A DNA stretch of 64,000 bases from Vibrio sp. D404a (GCF_030248535.1 NZ_JAHGAJ010000011.1:62001-126000); one strand, 5' to 3'. Counted from the first letter of the stretch, positions 1 to 8,872 are shown. A program made the numbers and translations. The notes: generated from the sequence alone by a model not told the origin.

Positions 1-282
1 TGAAATGAGTTGCAGGGTTTTCATGTGGATAGGGTAATCCGCATCTGGGAAAACCAATCCAATCAATTTAGATTCGTTGGTCGTCAGGCTTCGTGCAAAA
101 GCGTTAGGGCGATAGTTGAGTGCTTTGGCGGCTTCAAATACTTTCTGCTTGGTCTTTTCAGAAACCGAACTGCCCGGGACAAACACACGAGAAACAGTAG
201 ATTGGGAAACGCCAGCCAGTTTAGCGACATCTTTTGAAGTTACGGTTGCTTTCGGTACCGAAGCGTGTTTTGGAGAGTTCAT
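1..282 (-). CDS. LacI-family transcriptional regulator (N-terminal part, cut by window edge)
   Basis: About 94 residues are visible before the frame runs off the left edge. The N-terminus holds a LacI helix-turn-helix (residues about 14-40, including VAKLAGVSQSTVSRVF) followed by the hinge-helix-like segment YRPNAFARSL and the start of the sugar-binding domain (KLIGLVFPD). Family members repress catabolic operons and are released by a small sugar-like ligand. The start is the only ATG in this frame after an in-frame stop 15 bases upstream. It lies just downstream of, and in the same direction as, the porin, so it is a candidate regulator of the porin/SnoaL/MFS set. The effector cannot be judged from this fragment. 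Confidence 0.85.
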   Translation of the reverse strand, partial: MNSPKHASVPKATVTSKDVAKLAGVSQSTVSRVFVPGSSVSEKTKQKVFEAAKALNYRPNAFARSLTTNESKLIGLVFPDADYPIHMKTLQLIS

Positions 283-420
283 AGACCATGCATTTTAAGC
301 CGAATTAATGGCGTGTAGAGTATCATAAGTAGGTACGTATTCAAAAAAACAATGCACCCAAGTTCTATGTTAAATAAGGCTTGGGTGATCTAATTGGGTT
401 GTAAGCTGGGTATAACCCAA

Positions 421-460
421 AAAGCTCTGCCTCGTTAATGGGATAACGGGGCAGAGCTTT
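421..460 (-). terminator. Intrinsic terminator of the porin gene
   Basis: An 11-bp perfect stem (arms AAAGCTCTGCC and GGCAGAGCTTT) contains a second inner CGTTA/TAACG pairing. On the minus strand it is followed by a run of five T. It lies about 40 bases past the porin stop codon. Confidence 0.8.
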
Positions 461-502
461 ATTTAGGCAGTGGTTATACGACTTGGTCGTGAGAACCAGA
501 GA

Positions 503-1624
503 TTAGAAGTAGTAACGGATACCTGCAGCGAACTGGTCATCACGGTTTTCGAATGTGTTACCAACAAGCTGATCTTTGCCTAGGTCGAATTGGTACTCAG
601 TCCAAACTAGGAACTTGTTTTTCTGGAAGTGGTATTCAACGCCAGGAATAAGCAAGTTACGCTCATAGCCTTCTGTCTCGTCACCACGATCTTCCATGTA
701 GTTATAGTTCAACGTAGGGCGTAGGCCATTTTCGAAGTGGTAGTATGTGTAGATTTCACCACCAAGGGTATCCATTAGTACATTGTTTGTTGTTGAAGTC
801 TCAACAGACTCCCAGTTCTCGCCTACATGGAAAGTCGCACCAGCGTAGAAGCCGCCGTTGCTGTAGTTGGCACCCAACAGCATGATGCGCATGTTGTCGC
901 CATCTTTAGCTCCTTCAACGCTAGTTGACAGGTCTGCTAATTCATTTTGATGGTAGGCCGCACCAAGTGTTACGCCATCAAACGGTTTGTAAGTGATCGA
1001 CGCACCCATACCGTTCTTCAAAGTAGCTGTTGCTCGATTGTCTGTTCCTGAATTTGAACTACGGTCTGAGCCAGACAGAGCAACGTCTTCACGTGTTGTT
1101 TGGTAAGTAAAGCCGTAGCTTACTTGGTCGTTGATTGAATTGCGGTAAGTGATGGAGTTTTCAGCACGGCCTGCACCTGAAGCAATACCCCAATCAGACA
1201 GGTTGTAAACACCTGAGCCACGAGTACCAAAGACACGGCCTAAGTCTGTGTACCATGCTACATCGTAGAAAGTAGACCACTGCTTAGTACCTGCAGCAAT
1301 CTTGCCGTATTTGTCGTGCTCTACGCCAGCGTATAGAAGTCGGTCGTAAATATTGTCGCCGTTAGCACCAGAATTGTAACCCCATTCAGCATGACCAAAA
1401 CCGGTCCAGCCGTTATCTAGGCCCATTTGACCTTTAAGGCCGAAACGAGAGCTACCGCTGTTCCATTCTCCGTTATGATCGCCACCTTTATCTTGGTAAC
1501 GAAGGTCAAAACGACCATCCAGTGTTAGGCTATCGCCCGCGTCATTGGTAAAGGTGTGCGCTGCAAAAGCAGAGCCCGAAGTAAGTGCTGTTAGGATCAC
1601 TGCAGAAAGAATCGACTTTTTCAT
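503..1624 (-). CDS. Outer-membrane general porin (OmpU/OmpC-like, trimeric beta-barrel)
   Basis: A 373-residue protein with a cleavable signal peptide (cleavage after SAFA, residue 21), then alternating amphipathic strands rich in Tyr, Gly and Asn. The N-terminal mature segment (LTLDGRFDLRYQDKGG) and a C-terminal aromatic end (GIRYYF) are typical of Gram-negative porins, the terminal Phe serving as the BAM recognition signal. It forms a diffusion channel in the outer membrane. The start has an AGAG ribosome-binding site. It lies downstream of the SnoaL and MFS genes in the same direction, separated by a hairpin, which suggests it admits the substrate that the MFS protein then carries inward. 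Length is normal for the family. The substrate is not known. Confidence 0.85.
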   Translation of the reverse strand: MKKSILSAVILTALTSGSAFAAHTFTNDAGDSLTLDGRFDLRYQDKGGDHNGEWNSGSSRFGLKGQMGLDNGWTGFGHAEWGYNSGANGDNIYDRLLYAGVEHDKYGKIAAGTKQWSTFYDVAWYTDLGRVFGTRGSGVYNLSDWGIASGAGRAENSITYRNSINDQVSYGFTYQTTREDVALSGSDRSSNSGTDNRATATLKNGMGASITYKPFDGVTLGAAYHQNELADLSTSVEGAKDGDNMRIMLLGANYSNGGFYAGATFHVGENWESVETSTTNNVLMDTLGGEIYTYYHFENGLRPTLNYNYMEDRGDETEGYERNLLIPGVEYHFQKNKFLVWTEYQFDLGKDQLVGNTFENRDDQFAAGIRYYF

Positions 1625-1746
1625 TGTAATTCTCTTTATTCAGGCCGTAGAAAGCTACCGTGCTTTCAAGCCCGTTATATTAGTAATGGTTTGGCAGGGG
1701 GTGCCCATCCGTGAGGCACAAATTGATTATCTTGGGTGGAGCAAGT

Positions 1747-1774
1747 TGCCGAGGGCGAGAAGGAGCCCTCGGCA
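1747..1774 (-). other. Intercistronic hairpin between SnoaL gene and porin gene
   Basis: A perfect 10-bp stem (TGCCGAGGGC / GCCCTCGGCA) with an 8-base loop lies in the 200-base gap. No T-run follows on the minus strand, so it looks more like an mRNA-stabilising or processing stem, or a weak terminator, than a full intrinsic terminator. Confidence 0.5.
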
Positions 1775-1823
1775 GTCATGTTTATCTAGTGTAGGTATGG
1801 ACTAGATAGACAATAGGACACAG

Positions 1824-2840
1824 TTACAGTGTTGGGTTCAGGATTGAAGCAGTACGCTCGAATACATCTAGACCTTGCTGTTTTAGCCAGAAAGGAAGGT
1901 CGATCAGTACCCAGTTTTCAGATAGCTTGTCACCGTCACGGTAGTAAACGTCAACTACTTGCATGTCTGCACGTACTTCACCACCCGTCATACCAAGGAA
2001 ACCACCAACGGGTGTGTTTGATAGGTTTGGCCAACCAAAGAAGCAAGAGAAGTTACCTTCTGCGAAGCGACAAACGTGACCGTTAAACTTCTTGTCTTTC
2101 AGGTTGTTACGGAAAGGTAGTTGGTGCTGCTGTTGGTAACGAGGGATAGTGTAAGACGCACCGATACCACAAGGGCCGTACCAGATCATGTCTTTAGACC
2201 AGCTCTTCTCTAGTACTTCTGGTGGGCAACCCATTGCGCCGCTGTCGTTAAGTGCAGATAGGTCATCAACCATCTTGTTTACAAGAGCAAGTGTTGCAAC
2301 GCCTTCTTCTGGAGCTGCATCTTCGAATAGTAGACCGTCGTGGTTACGTGGACCAGGGTATACGAAGTGCTTACCTGTTGATGGTGGTAGTGGGTAGCAA
2401 CCCGCTTGATCCATCATGCCTAGTAGGTCAAGGAATAGGCCTGTCTTAGTGATCTTGCCGTCAACAACACAGTTAAATTCTGCGTAGCGAACGTTCATGA
2501 TTTTACCAGTCGGGCGCATGCCTAGGTATTCAGCGTCGAATAGACCCATGAAATGACCCATGCTCATTACCCAAATTTCATCTGGATTGATTTCGTTGTT
2601 ACCACCGATGAAGATATCTTGACGGCGCTGCATGCGAGTCATTGATTTCATCATTGGAGCCCAGAATACGTCAGCAGCAGCTTGCGCGCCTTCTTGCTCA
2701 CGGAATGGGTAGACACCACGCCACAAGTAATCTTCAGAAGTGTGTGCTTTTAGTACTTCAGCAACGTTTTCGTGAGTTGCACTTTCCATTGCATCAAAGT
2801 ATTCGCGAACAATGCGCTTAGCTTCTTGATATTTAGACAT
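1824..2840 (-). CDS. Tandem SnoaL-like / NTF2-fold protein of unknown substrate
   Basis: A 338-residue cytoplasmic protein (no signal peptide) that appears to contain two SnoaL/NTF2-like alpha+beta cone domains, roughly residues 1-150 and 185-335. Each opens with a helix followed by a W-containing strand (DYLWRGVYPF; DMIWYGPCGIG) and repeats a GHFMG/GNFSCFFGW-type core. Such folds act as cyclases, isomerases, dehydratases or binding proteins. The second of two adjacent ATGs is preferred because its spacing from the AAAGAGA site is better. Between an MFS carrier and a porin, it probably acts on the imported compound. Catalytic residues cannot be assigned and the reaction is unknown. Confidence 0.7.
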   Translation of the reverse strand: MSKYQEAKRIVREYFDAMESATHENVAEVLKAHTSEDYLWRGVYPFREQEGAQAAADVFWAPMMKSMTRMQRRQDIFIGGNNEINPDEIWVMSMGHFMGLFDAEYLGMRPTGKIMNVRYAEFNCVVDGKITKTGLFLDLLGMMDQAGCYPLPPSTGKHFVYPGPRNHDGLLFEDAAPEEGVATLALVNKMVDDLSALNDSGAMGCPPEVLEKSWSKDMIWYGPCGIGASYTIPRYQQQHQLPFRNNLKDKKFNGHVCRFAEGNFSCFFGWPNLSNTPVGGFLGMTGGEVRADMQVVDVYYRDGDKLSENWVLIDLPFWLKQQGLDVFERTASILNPTL

Positions 2841-2902
2841 AATCATTTCTCTTTGTGTTGTCGAGTCAACTTTCGGAACAGGACTCGATTTGGATTTTGA
2901 TA

Positions 2903-2922
2903 CCGGCTGACTTGTCAGCCGG
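2903..2922 (-). other. Intercistronic hairpin after the MFS gene
   Basis: A perfect 8-bp inverted repeat (CCGGCTGA / TCAGCCGG) with a 4-base loop lies between the MFS stop and the SnoaL start. No T-run follows on the minus strand, so the MFS and SnoaL genes could be transcribed together with partial attenuation here. Confidence 0.45.
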
Positions 2923-2972
2923 CTTTAATGTTTCGTATTTGAATCTCTGAATTTCAGCGTGTGAATTTCGAA

Positions 2973-4268
2973 TTAAGCTTTTGCTGCTTCAGTTTTCTTG
3001 CTTTTATCGAAGATGCCGCCTTTCAATGTCTCTGGCAGTGTTAGCCATAGAAGACCAGCAAGGATCCAGACGATTGGTGAACCCCACATCGCAGTTTGTA
3101 GGTCGGTACGCTCTTGAATGAAGATAAGTACCATTGGCGCCCACATACCCAGGATACGACCACCGTGGAATAGAGCTGCACCGTAGCTACGTAGGTGTGC
3201 TGGGAACAGTTCTGAGAAGTAACCACCCCATACCGCTGAAGAAGACAGACCGAAGTTGTAAATCAGGCCAAGTAGAGCCAGCATGTTTAGGCCGCCAATC
3301 ACCATGTCGCCAGGCGCTACGAAGAAGATTGAAACCATGATGCCCGCTAGGATGAAACCGAACGCGTTCACCTTACGACCGTATTTGTCAGCCGCCCAAC
3401 CCCAGAACCATGCACCAAACAGTGAACCAAACGCTGAGATAGAGAAGATAAGACCGATGGTTGCACCGTCGAACATACGTACATCACGTAGGTAAGTGGT
3501 TACAAAGCCACCGAAGAATTGGAAACCGTAGAAGTTAAGGCCAGCCAGTAATAGACACGTTAATGTGATCTTACGGTAAGACTTGCTGAGCATTTCGCCC
3601 CAAGAACCTTTCTTCGCTGGTGCATCTGTCGTTTCAGCTTTTGCTTGCTCTTCTTCACCGTAAGCGATCACTTTACTATCGCTTGGTAGAACAAAGATCA
3701 TCACTACTGCTGCTGCCAACGGTGGGATACCACCTACAAGCATTAGGCTTTCCCATGGCGCATTGATGCTTGAAATGAATGCTGCATACGCACCCATTAC
3801 CATCAGAGCAACAGAGAACATAGAAGATGCGAACGCGGTCAACTTACCACGTACATTCGGTGTGAACAGGCCGATCATCAGGCTTACTGCTACTGTGAAG
3901 TAACCACCCAGCGACAAACCAATGATAAAACGCATTGCAGCCCAAGTTGCGTAGTCGGTGAACATCATGTTGACGATGGTTGCACCACCATTTAAGGCTG
4001 TGATGACAATAAGAGTGGATTTCTTACCAAATTTTGTTGCGAACCAAGCACAGCTCAAAGCACCAATCAGTGCACCAACCGACTGCCATGTATAGAACTG
4101 GGCAGTGTCTGACAGGCTAATACCATCATACGCTTCAACAATGTATGGGCGTACGTAGTCAATAATTACAAAGTTATAACAATAGAAAAAGTAACCAACC
4201 AGTATCGCTAGATAGGCAGCTACCCTTTGAATCATAGGAACTTCGCTCATGTGTTTTTTGGTAGTCAT
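2973..4268 (-). CDS. Major facilitator superfamily transporter (12 TM)
   Basis: A 431-residue inner-membrane carrier with about twelve hydrophobic segments. The loop after TM2 (ATKFGKKSTLIV) and the equivalent in the second half (AADKYGRKVNAFG) are the duplicated MFS signature. The central cytoplasmic loop (about residues 200-225) is charged and Ala/Lys rich. The family moves sugars, organic acids or aromatic acids by proton symport. This one resembles the sugar/metabolite:H+ branch, but the substrate is not readable. It heads the leftward set with the SnoaL protein and porin and diverges from the sodium symporter. The start has an AAGG site 11 bases upstream. An ATG six codons later is an alternative. 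Confidence 0.85.
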   Translation of the reverse strand: MTTKKHMSEVPMIQRVAAYLAILVGYFFYCYNFVIIDYVRPYIVEAYDGISLSDTAQFYTWQSVGALIGALSCAWFATKFGKKSTLIVITALNGGATIVNMMFTDYATWAAMRFIIGLSLGGYFTVAVSLMIGLFTPNVRGKLTAFASSMFSVALMVMGAYAAFISSINAPWESLMLVGGIPPLAAAVVMIFVLPSDSKVIAYGEEEQAKAETTDAPAKKGSWGEMLSKSYRKITLTCLLLAGLNFYGFQFFGGFVTTYLRDVRMFDGATIGLIFSISAFGSLFGAWFWGWAADKYGRKVNAFGFILAGIMVSIFFVAPGDMVIGGLNMLALLGLIYNFGLSSSAVWGGYFSELFPAHLRSYGAALFHGGRILGMWAPMVLIFIQERTDLQTAMWGSPIVWILAGLLWLTLPETLKGGIFDKSKKTEAAKA

Positions 4269-4606
4269 GACCGATAAACCTTTATTTCATATAGGGTGTT
4301 TATAGTTTTGATTCCAGTGTGGGTATGATTAATATCTAGCACACTGTCTTCGTTTCGGTAGAGATAATAGAATTTTTGTGGATATTAGATCCGTGATCGA
4401 AGTCAATTTTAAAATGAGTGCGTACCCAATTTGTCTATTTTAGTGATCTAGATCTCATTAAAGGGCGGTTTTGGCCAATTTGAGCGTTTATTCGTCTATC
4501 TTAGTGATAATAGTCACAGTTATTGTGGGTTTTTGAGGGAATAAAGACAATTTTCAGTAATATTGGCGGCGAATGATTAGAAGAATACAATAAACGGAAT
4601 CTCAAA
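4269..4606. promoter_or_regulatory. Divergent control region between MFS and sodium-symporter genes
   Basis: This 338-base AT-rich gap must carry both divergent promoters. It contains three CRP-like half-site pairs: CGTGA-N6-TCAAT near 4389, AGTGATCTAGATCTCA at 4442-4457 and AGTGA-N6-TCACA at 4503-4518. The consensus is TGTGA-N6-TCACA. This suggests glucose/cAMP control of both transport operons. No LacI-type operator was assigned. Confidence 0.55.
4503..4518 (+). promoter_or_regulatory. Candidate CRP site upstream of the sodium symporter
   Basis: AGTGA-TAATAG-TCACA matches 9 of 10 consensus CRP half-site bases and lies about 90 bases before the symporter start codon, a reasonable position for class I/II activation. 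It was found by eye, not by a scored matrix. Confidence 0.55.
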
Positions 4607-6148
4607 ATGGTTACGTACTCAAGTTTTGTGGTGATTGCTCTTTATGTGCTAACTACAATATTTATCAGCTACTTAGTAAATAAGCGTTATAGCGTAGGTG
4701 GCGACTTTTCAACTGGTGGAAAACAATTTGGTTGGTTTACGGCAGGTGTGTCGATTCTTGCAACCTACATCAGTGCGATGACGTTCGTTGGCATGCCGGG
4801 CTGGGTTTACAGTTCTGGTATGGAAGCAATGAGCGTGCATTTGAATTATCCAATCGTGATCTTTTTTGCGGTGATTTTCTTCGTGCCAGTGTTTTATAAA
4901 CTCGGACTGACTTCGATTTATGAATACTTAGAGCACCGTTTTGGCATTGTTGCTCGTACGATCAATTCAATCGTGTTTCTTGTTGTCCAATGCATTTCAG
5001 CGGGCGTCATTCTCTATGCTGTTGCTTTGATTCTGGTGCAAGTGCTGCCTATCGATATTTCAGAGGCGATCATTTACATCAGTTTGTTTACTGCTTTGTA
5101 TACCTATGCGGGTGGTATCTCAACGGTAATATGGACCGATATGCTGCAGTCGGCGGTGCTGATTATCGGTAGCATTGCGATCTTTGCTTTGTTGCTTATG
5201 AAAATTGATGCGGGCGAGGTTTTGTCTCCCGAGCACCTGAATATTATTAACCTTGAATTCGATTTGGGTGTCGACACCACGTTGTGGGCGGGTGTGGTAG
5301 CCGTTAGCTTTTTACACCTCAGTGTATACGGCACTAACCAGTTGATTATTCAAAGAACGCTCGCGACAAAAGACGTTAAGACGGCACAGCGATCTATGCT
5401 GCTGTGTGGTTACGGTGCGTTCTTTATCTATCTATTTTTCGCGGTAATGGGCGTTCTGTTGAGTGTCTTTTATCGAGACACCAGCTTTGAAAACAGCAAC
5501 GAAGTGATTCTCGATTTCGTGTTTAACCACACAAATTCAATCATTGTTGGTTTAGTGATCGCAGCGCTATCAGCCGCTGCTATGTCGACGCTGGATTCAA
5601 CCTATAACTCAATGGCGACCGTTGCGACCTTTGATTTCTATAAGCGATTTTTCCGCAAGAAAGCTTCAGATGCGCATTATGAATCGGTGGCGAGAAAAAT
5701 GAGCCTTGTTGCTGCCGCTTCGGTGGTGGTGCCTGCTTTGTTGGCCGTTTCAAACGAATCGGTGTTGAAAACCATTGCCAGCCTAACTTCGATTTTCGTC
5801 GGTATTCGTCTTGGCTCTTTCATTCTTGGTCTGTTCTTTAAACAGGCGAATGAAAAGGGGGTGATTGCGGGCAGCATTGGTAGTGTGGTTGTGGTGTTTA
5901 TTGCTAAATACAGTGGTATCTCTTGGCCGTGGTTTGCACTCATTGGCACAGTAGTGTTCTTAGTGTTGGGTGTGCTTGTCAGCCGCTTCTGGGGAGAGGT
6001 TACACAGCAACAAAACGAATTTATCGCCAAGCAAAAGCATTTGTTCGCCAAGCCGACGGCAAGTCATTATGGTTTGTTGGTCTTCGCTGTGGTGACGGTG
6101 GCAGCTTGTACTGTTATTCCTGATTGGCTCTATGCCGTTCTTTCTTAA
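4607..6148 (+). CDS. Sodium:solute symporter (SSS family)
   Basis: A 513-residue inner-membrane protein with about 13 hydrophobic segments. The early GGKQFGWFTAGVSILATYISAMTFVGMPGW stretch (about residues 37-66) and the mid-protein ALSAAAMSTLDSTYNSMATV-type segment (about 325-345) are characteristic SSS elements that line the Na+ and substrate sites. The family couples Na+ entry to uptake of sugars, amino acids or organic acids. The serine deaminase gene begins 26 bases after its stop, so a serine or related amino-acid substrate is a reasonable inference but not shown by the sequence. Upstream CRP-like sites suggest catabolite control. Confidence 0.88.
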   Translation: MVTYSSFVVIALYVLTTIFISYLVNKRYSVGGDFSTGGKQFGWFTAGVSILATYISAMTFVGMPGWVYSSGMEAMSVHLNYPIVIFFAVIFFVPVFYKLGLTSIYEYLEHRFGIVARTINSIVFLVVQCISAGVILYAVALILVQVLPIDISEAIIYISLFTALYTYAGGISTVIWTDMLQSAVLIIGSIAIFALLLMKIDAGEVLSPEHLNIINLEFDLGVDTTLWAGVVAVSFLHLSVYGTNQLIIQRTLATKDVKTAQRSMLLCGYGAFFIYLFFAVMGVLLSVFYRDTSFENSNEVILDFVFNHTNSIIVGLVIAALSAAAMSTLDSTYNSMATVATFDFYKRFFRKKASDAHYESVARKMSLVAAASVVVPALLAVSNESVLKTIASLTSIFVGIRLGSFILGLFFKQANEKGVIAGSIGSVVVVFIAKYSGISWPWFALIGTVVFLVLGVLVSRFWGEVTQQQNEFIAKQKHLFAKPTASHYGLLVFAVVTVAACTVIPDWLYAVLS

Positions 6149-6174
6149 TTGACCGATTTTTTACTGGTATATCT

Positions 6175-7545
6175 ATGTTATCGATCTTTGATATCTACAA
6201 AATTGGTGTAGGGCCATCAAGCTCTCACACCAACGGCCCAATGATTGCGGGTTTTCATTTCACTCAATTAGTTGAGGAGAGAATCACGGATGTGGTTCGA
6301 GTACAGGTCGACCTTTATGGTTCACTGTCGCTGACCGGAATCGGGCACCACACTGATAGAGCGACCATTTTAGGTTTGCTGGGCAATAAGCCGGACACGA
6401 TAAAAATATCCAGTGCGAATGAAGCGATGCGCCGCGCAATCGACAGTGGTGAAATGCAGCTGAGCGGCAGCCACACTATCGGTTTCAACTACCAAACAGA
6501 TATGCTGTTTCATGAGGATAATCTGCCACTGCATGAGAACGGCATGAAGATCACGGCGTTTGATAACGTTGGAAACGTGATTGTCGATGAAACCTACTAC
6601 TCAATTGGTGGTGGCTTTATTGCAACTGCGGATGAGTTGCAAAACGGCACTAAAACAGAACCAGTTGCGGTGGCTTACCCATTTAATAATGCAGAAGAAA
6701 TGCTGCAACAAGCAGAACAAAACGGCATGAGCCTAGGCGGCATGATTCTGAAAAATGAGTCGGCTTTCCAAGATGTAGATGCGATTGCAGAAAAGGCCGA
6801 CCAAATTTGGCGTGTAATGTCGCGTTGTATGGAGCGTGGCTTTGAAACTGAAGGCATTCTTGATGGTGGGTTGAACGTCACTCGTCGTGCGCCAAATCTA
6901 CTGAAAAAGTTAGAAGCGAATGCTGCGGTTGAAAACGATCCAATGGAAATCATGGATTGGATTAACTTGTTTGCCTTTGCCGTGAGTGAGGAAAACGCAG
7001 CGGGCGGTCAGGTGGTGACATCACCAACCAATGGCGCAGCAGGCGTGATTCCTGCGGTGTTGATGTATTACCATCGCTTCATTAAAGAGCTCGATACTAA
7101 GCAGCTAAAAGACTTCTTAGCGGTCTCGGGCGCGATTGGCATTTTGTACAAAACCAACGCTTCAATTTCAGGTGCCGAAGTAGGGTGCCAAGGTGAAGTT
7201 GGCGTATCCTCTTCTATGGCGGCTGCGGGTTTAACTGCATTGCGCGGTGGCAGTAACGAGCAGATTTGCATTGCCGCAGAAATCGCAATGGAGCACTCCT
7301 TGGGCATGACGTGTGACCCAATTGGTGGCTTAGTACAAGTACCGTGTATCGAGCGAAATGCGATGGGTGCGATGAAGGCGATTAACGCGTCTCGTATGGC
7401 ACTGAAACGTAATAGTAAATCTTTGATCTCGCTGGATAAGGTTATCGCGACCATGTATCAAACGGGTAAAGACATGAATAAGAAGTATCGTGAAACGTCA
7501 TTGGGCGGTTTGGCGCTTATTCATCTTGCTCACCCTTGTGAGTAG
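6175..7545 (+). CDS. sdaA: L-serine ammonia-lyase (L-serine deaminase), iron-sulfur type
   Basis: Converts L-serine to pyruvate and ammonia using a [4Fe-4S] cluster rather than PLP. The 456-residue protein starts MLSIFDIYKIGVGPSSSH, the standard N-terminal signature, so the ATG at 6175 is chosen over an in-frame codon 17 residues earlier that overlaps the symporter. The SDH beta domain is followed by the alpha domain with TSPTNGAAGVIPAV, and the conserved cysteines in GCQGEVGVSSSMAAAG, CIAAEIAMEHSLGMTCDPIGG and VPCIERNAMGA are present. Length matches single-polypeptide SdaA/SdaB. Position directly behind a sodium symporter suggests an uptake-plus-deamination unit. Confidence 0.95.
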   Translation: MLSIFDIYKIGVGPSSSHTNGPMIAGFHFTQLVEERITDVVRVQVDLYGSLSLTGIGHHTDRATILGLLGNKPDTIKISSANEAMRRAIDSGEMQLSGSHTIGFNYQTDMLFHEDNLPLHENGMKITAFDNVGNVIVDETYYSIGGGFIATADELQNGTKTEPVAVAYPFNNAEEMLQQAEQNGMSLGGMILKNESAFQDVDAIAEKADQIWRVMSRCMERGFETEGILDGGLNVTRRAPNLLKKLEANAAVENDPMEIMDWINLFAFAVSEENAAGGQVVTSPTNGAAGVIPAVLMYYHRFIKELDTKQLKDFLAVSGAIGILYKTNASISGAEVGCQGEVGVSSSMAAAGLTALRGGSNEQICIAAEIAMEHSLGMTCDPIGGLVQVPCIERNAMGAMKAINASRMALKRNSKSLISLDKVIATMYQTGKDMNKKYRETSLGGLALIHLAHPCE

Positions 7546-7603
7546 ATCCGGATTCAGTCTCAACGGTTTGTAAGAATTAGGTTTCTGTAAGAACTAAAGC
7601 AAA

Positions 7604-7634
7604 AAGCCCAGTCGCGTTATCGCTGACTGGGCTT
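7604..7634. terminator. Bidirectional terminator between sdaA and lrp-like gene
   Basis: A 10-bp stem (AAGCCCAGTC / GACTGGGCTT) with an inner GCG/CGC extension lies between convergent genes. Runs of A precede it and T-rich sequence follows, so it can serve both strands. Confidence 0.8.
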
Positions 7635-7651
7635 TCTTATTTGGAAACCAA

Positions 7652-8137
7652 CTAATCGGTAAGAGGGAGTTGGTAGCTGTTCTTGAGCTCTTTCACAGAG
7701 ATATTGGACTGAATTGCGCTGACGCCTTTTACTCGTCGAATTGAACTGATTCGCTCGAAATACTCTTCCAGATCTCTCGCCAACACCTGAATCATGTAAT
7801 CTGCTCCGCCTGCAATGCAGTGACACATGGTTATCCAGTCTGTCACTGCGACAAACTCTTCAAAAGGCTCGGTGTTTTCAACCTCATGATTACCGAGTGT
7901 CACTAAGGTGAAACCTGCCACATGAAGGCCAAGCTTTTTACGGTTGAGCTGCGCGGTATAGCCATCGATATAGCCCGTCTCTTCCATGCGCTTCCAACGA
8001 CGCCAGCAAGGTGTTTCACTCAGGTTGACCTTCTCGGCAAGCTTACTGTTACTCATGCGACCGTCTTTTTGGATATGCCCAAGAATGGCAATATCCGTAT
8101 CATCCAGCACTTCGTTGGTGGATTCTTTCACTTTCAT
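7652..8137 (-). CDS. Lrp/AsnC-family transcriptional regulator
   Basis: A 161-residue protein. Residues about 10-60 form the AsnC-type winged helix-turn-helix (LDDTDIAILGHIQKDGRMSNSKLAEKV; LSETPCWRRWKRMEETGYI), followed by the RAM ligand-binding domain from about residue 75 (AGFTLVTLGNHEV...GGADYMIQVLARDLEEYF). Family members sense amino acids and control their metabolism or export. It is divergent from a LysE-type exporter across 120 bases, the classic arrangement of an exporter and its local regulator. It is convergent with sdaA. The likely ligand is an amino acid, identity unknown. Confidence 0.9.
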   Translation of the reverse strand: MKVKESTNEVLDDTDIAILGHIQKDGRMSNSKLAEKVNLSETPCWRRWKRMEETGYIDGYTAQLNRKKLGLHVAGFTLVTLGNHEVENTEPFEEFVAVTDWITMCHCIAGGADYMIQVLARDLEEYFERISSIRRVKGVSAIQSNISVKELKNSYQLPLTD

Positions 8138-8257
8138 GATGATTTTAGAAAAAGTCTGCTCAAATTTGATTTAATACTAACGCATATAGCAATTTAATTC
8201 CTACTCGAATCTGTAAACTCTTCTCCCACTAACGTTTTATCAACTAGGAGAGAAAGA

Positions 8258-8857
8258 ATGAGCGCTCAATTAATGCTGGCGTTCTTGTTGTTTTCAATAT
8301 CGATTGGAATTACACCGGGAGCAGGAAACATTGCATTGCTTGGGATATCAAGCCGATATGGATTTGCGGCAACATTGCCTTTTGTCTCTGGTAACGCTTT
8401 TGGCATTATCATCATACTGGCGGGTTCAAGTGCTGGCTTGGTGAGCCTGTTTACCCTTTACCCAGAGATCTACACGGTAATGAAGTACCTTGGGGCGGCT
8501 TATTTACTGTTTATGGCGTGGTCGATTGCCAATATGGAAATTGAGCAAGAAGAGTCGGTGAATCGTTCAGGGTTTATGTCTGGTGTGTTGATTCAAGTAT
8601 TGAACCCGAAAGGTTGGATAGCGTCACTCACTGTATTCTCTCAGTTTATTACCACGCAGACAGACTACCTGATTCAAGTGGTGACAATCACAACCATCAT
8701 GGTTGGAACCGGCGTATTGTGTATGTTGGTTTGGGCGTATTGTGGAACCATGTTGCAGCGCCTTCTGCAATCACCAAAACAGATGGTGATGGTGAATCGT
8801 TGCTTGGGTGGCAGCTTGGCCATGGTCGTGGCTTTCATGCTGCACCAACCTGCGTAA
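8258..8857 (+). CDS. LysE/RhtB-family amino-acid exporter
   Basis: A 199-residue inner-membrane protein with six predicted hydrophobic segments. The N-terminal ISIGITPGAGNIALLGISSRYG (about residues 14-36) is the LysE/RhtB signature around the conserved TPGP-like motif, and NPKGWIASLTVF in the middle is the second conserved element. Family members export lysine, threonine, homoserine or related compounds. The start follows a strong AGGAGAGAAAG site. The divergent Lrp-type gene is the probable regulator. A terminator follows directly. Confidence 0.88.
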   Translation: MSAQLMLAFLLFSISIGITPGAGNIALLGISSRYGFAATLPFVSGNAFGIIIILAGSSAGLVSLFTLYPEIYTVMKYLGAAYLLFMAWSIANMEIEQEESVNRSGFMSGVLIQVLNPKGWIASLTVFSQFITTQTDYLIQVVTITTIMVGTGVLCMLVWAYCGTMLQRLLQSPKQMVMVNRCLGGSLAMVVAFMLHQPA

Positions 8858-8872
8858 GCTAACCCGTTTTAT

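Noticed and set aside
5677..6051. 124-codon minus-strand frame within the symporter
   Set aside because: Antisense to TM segments of a conserved gene; Thr/Asn-rich translation is typical of such shadows.
7068..7454. 128-codon minus-strand frame within sdaA
   Set aside because: Antisense to the conserved alpha domain of serine deaminase; no independent support.
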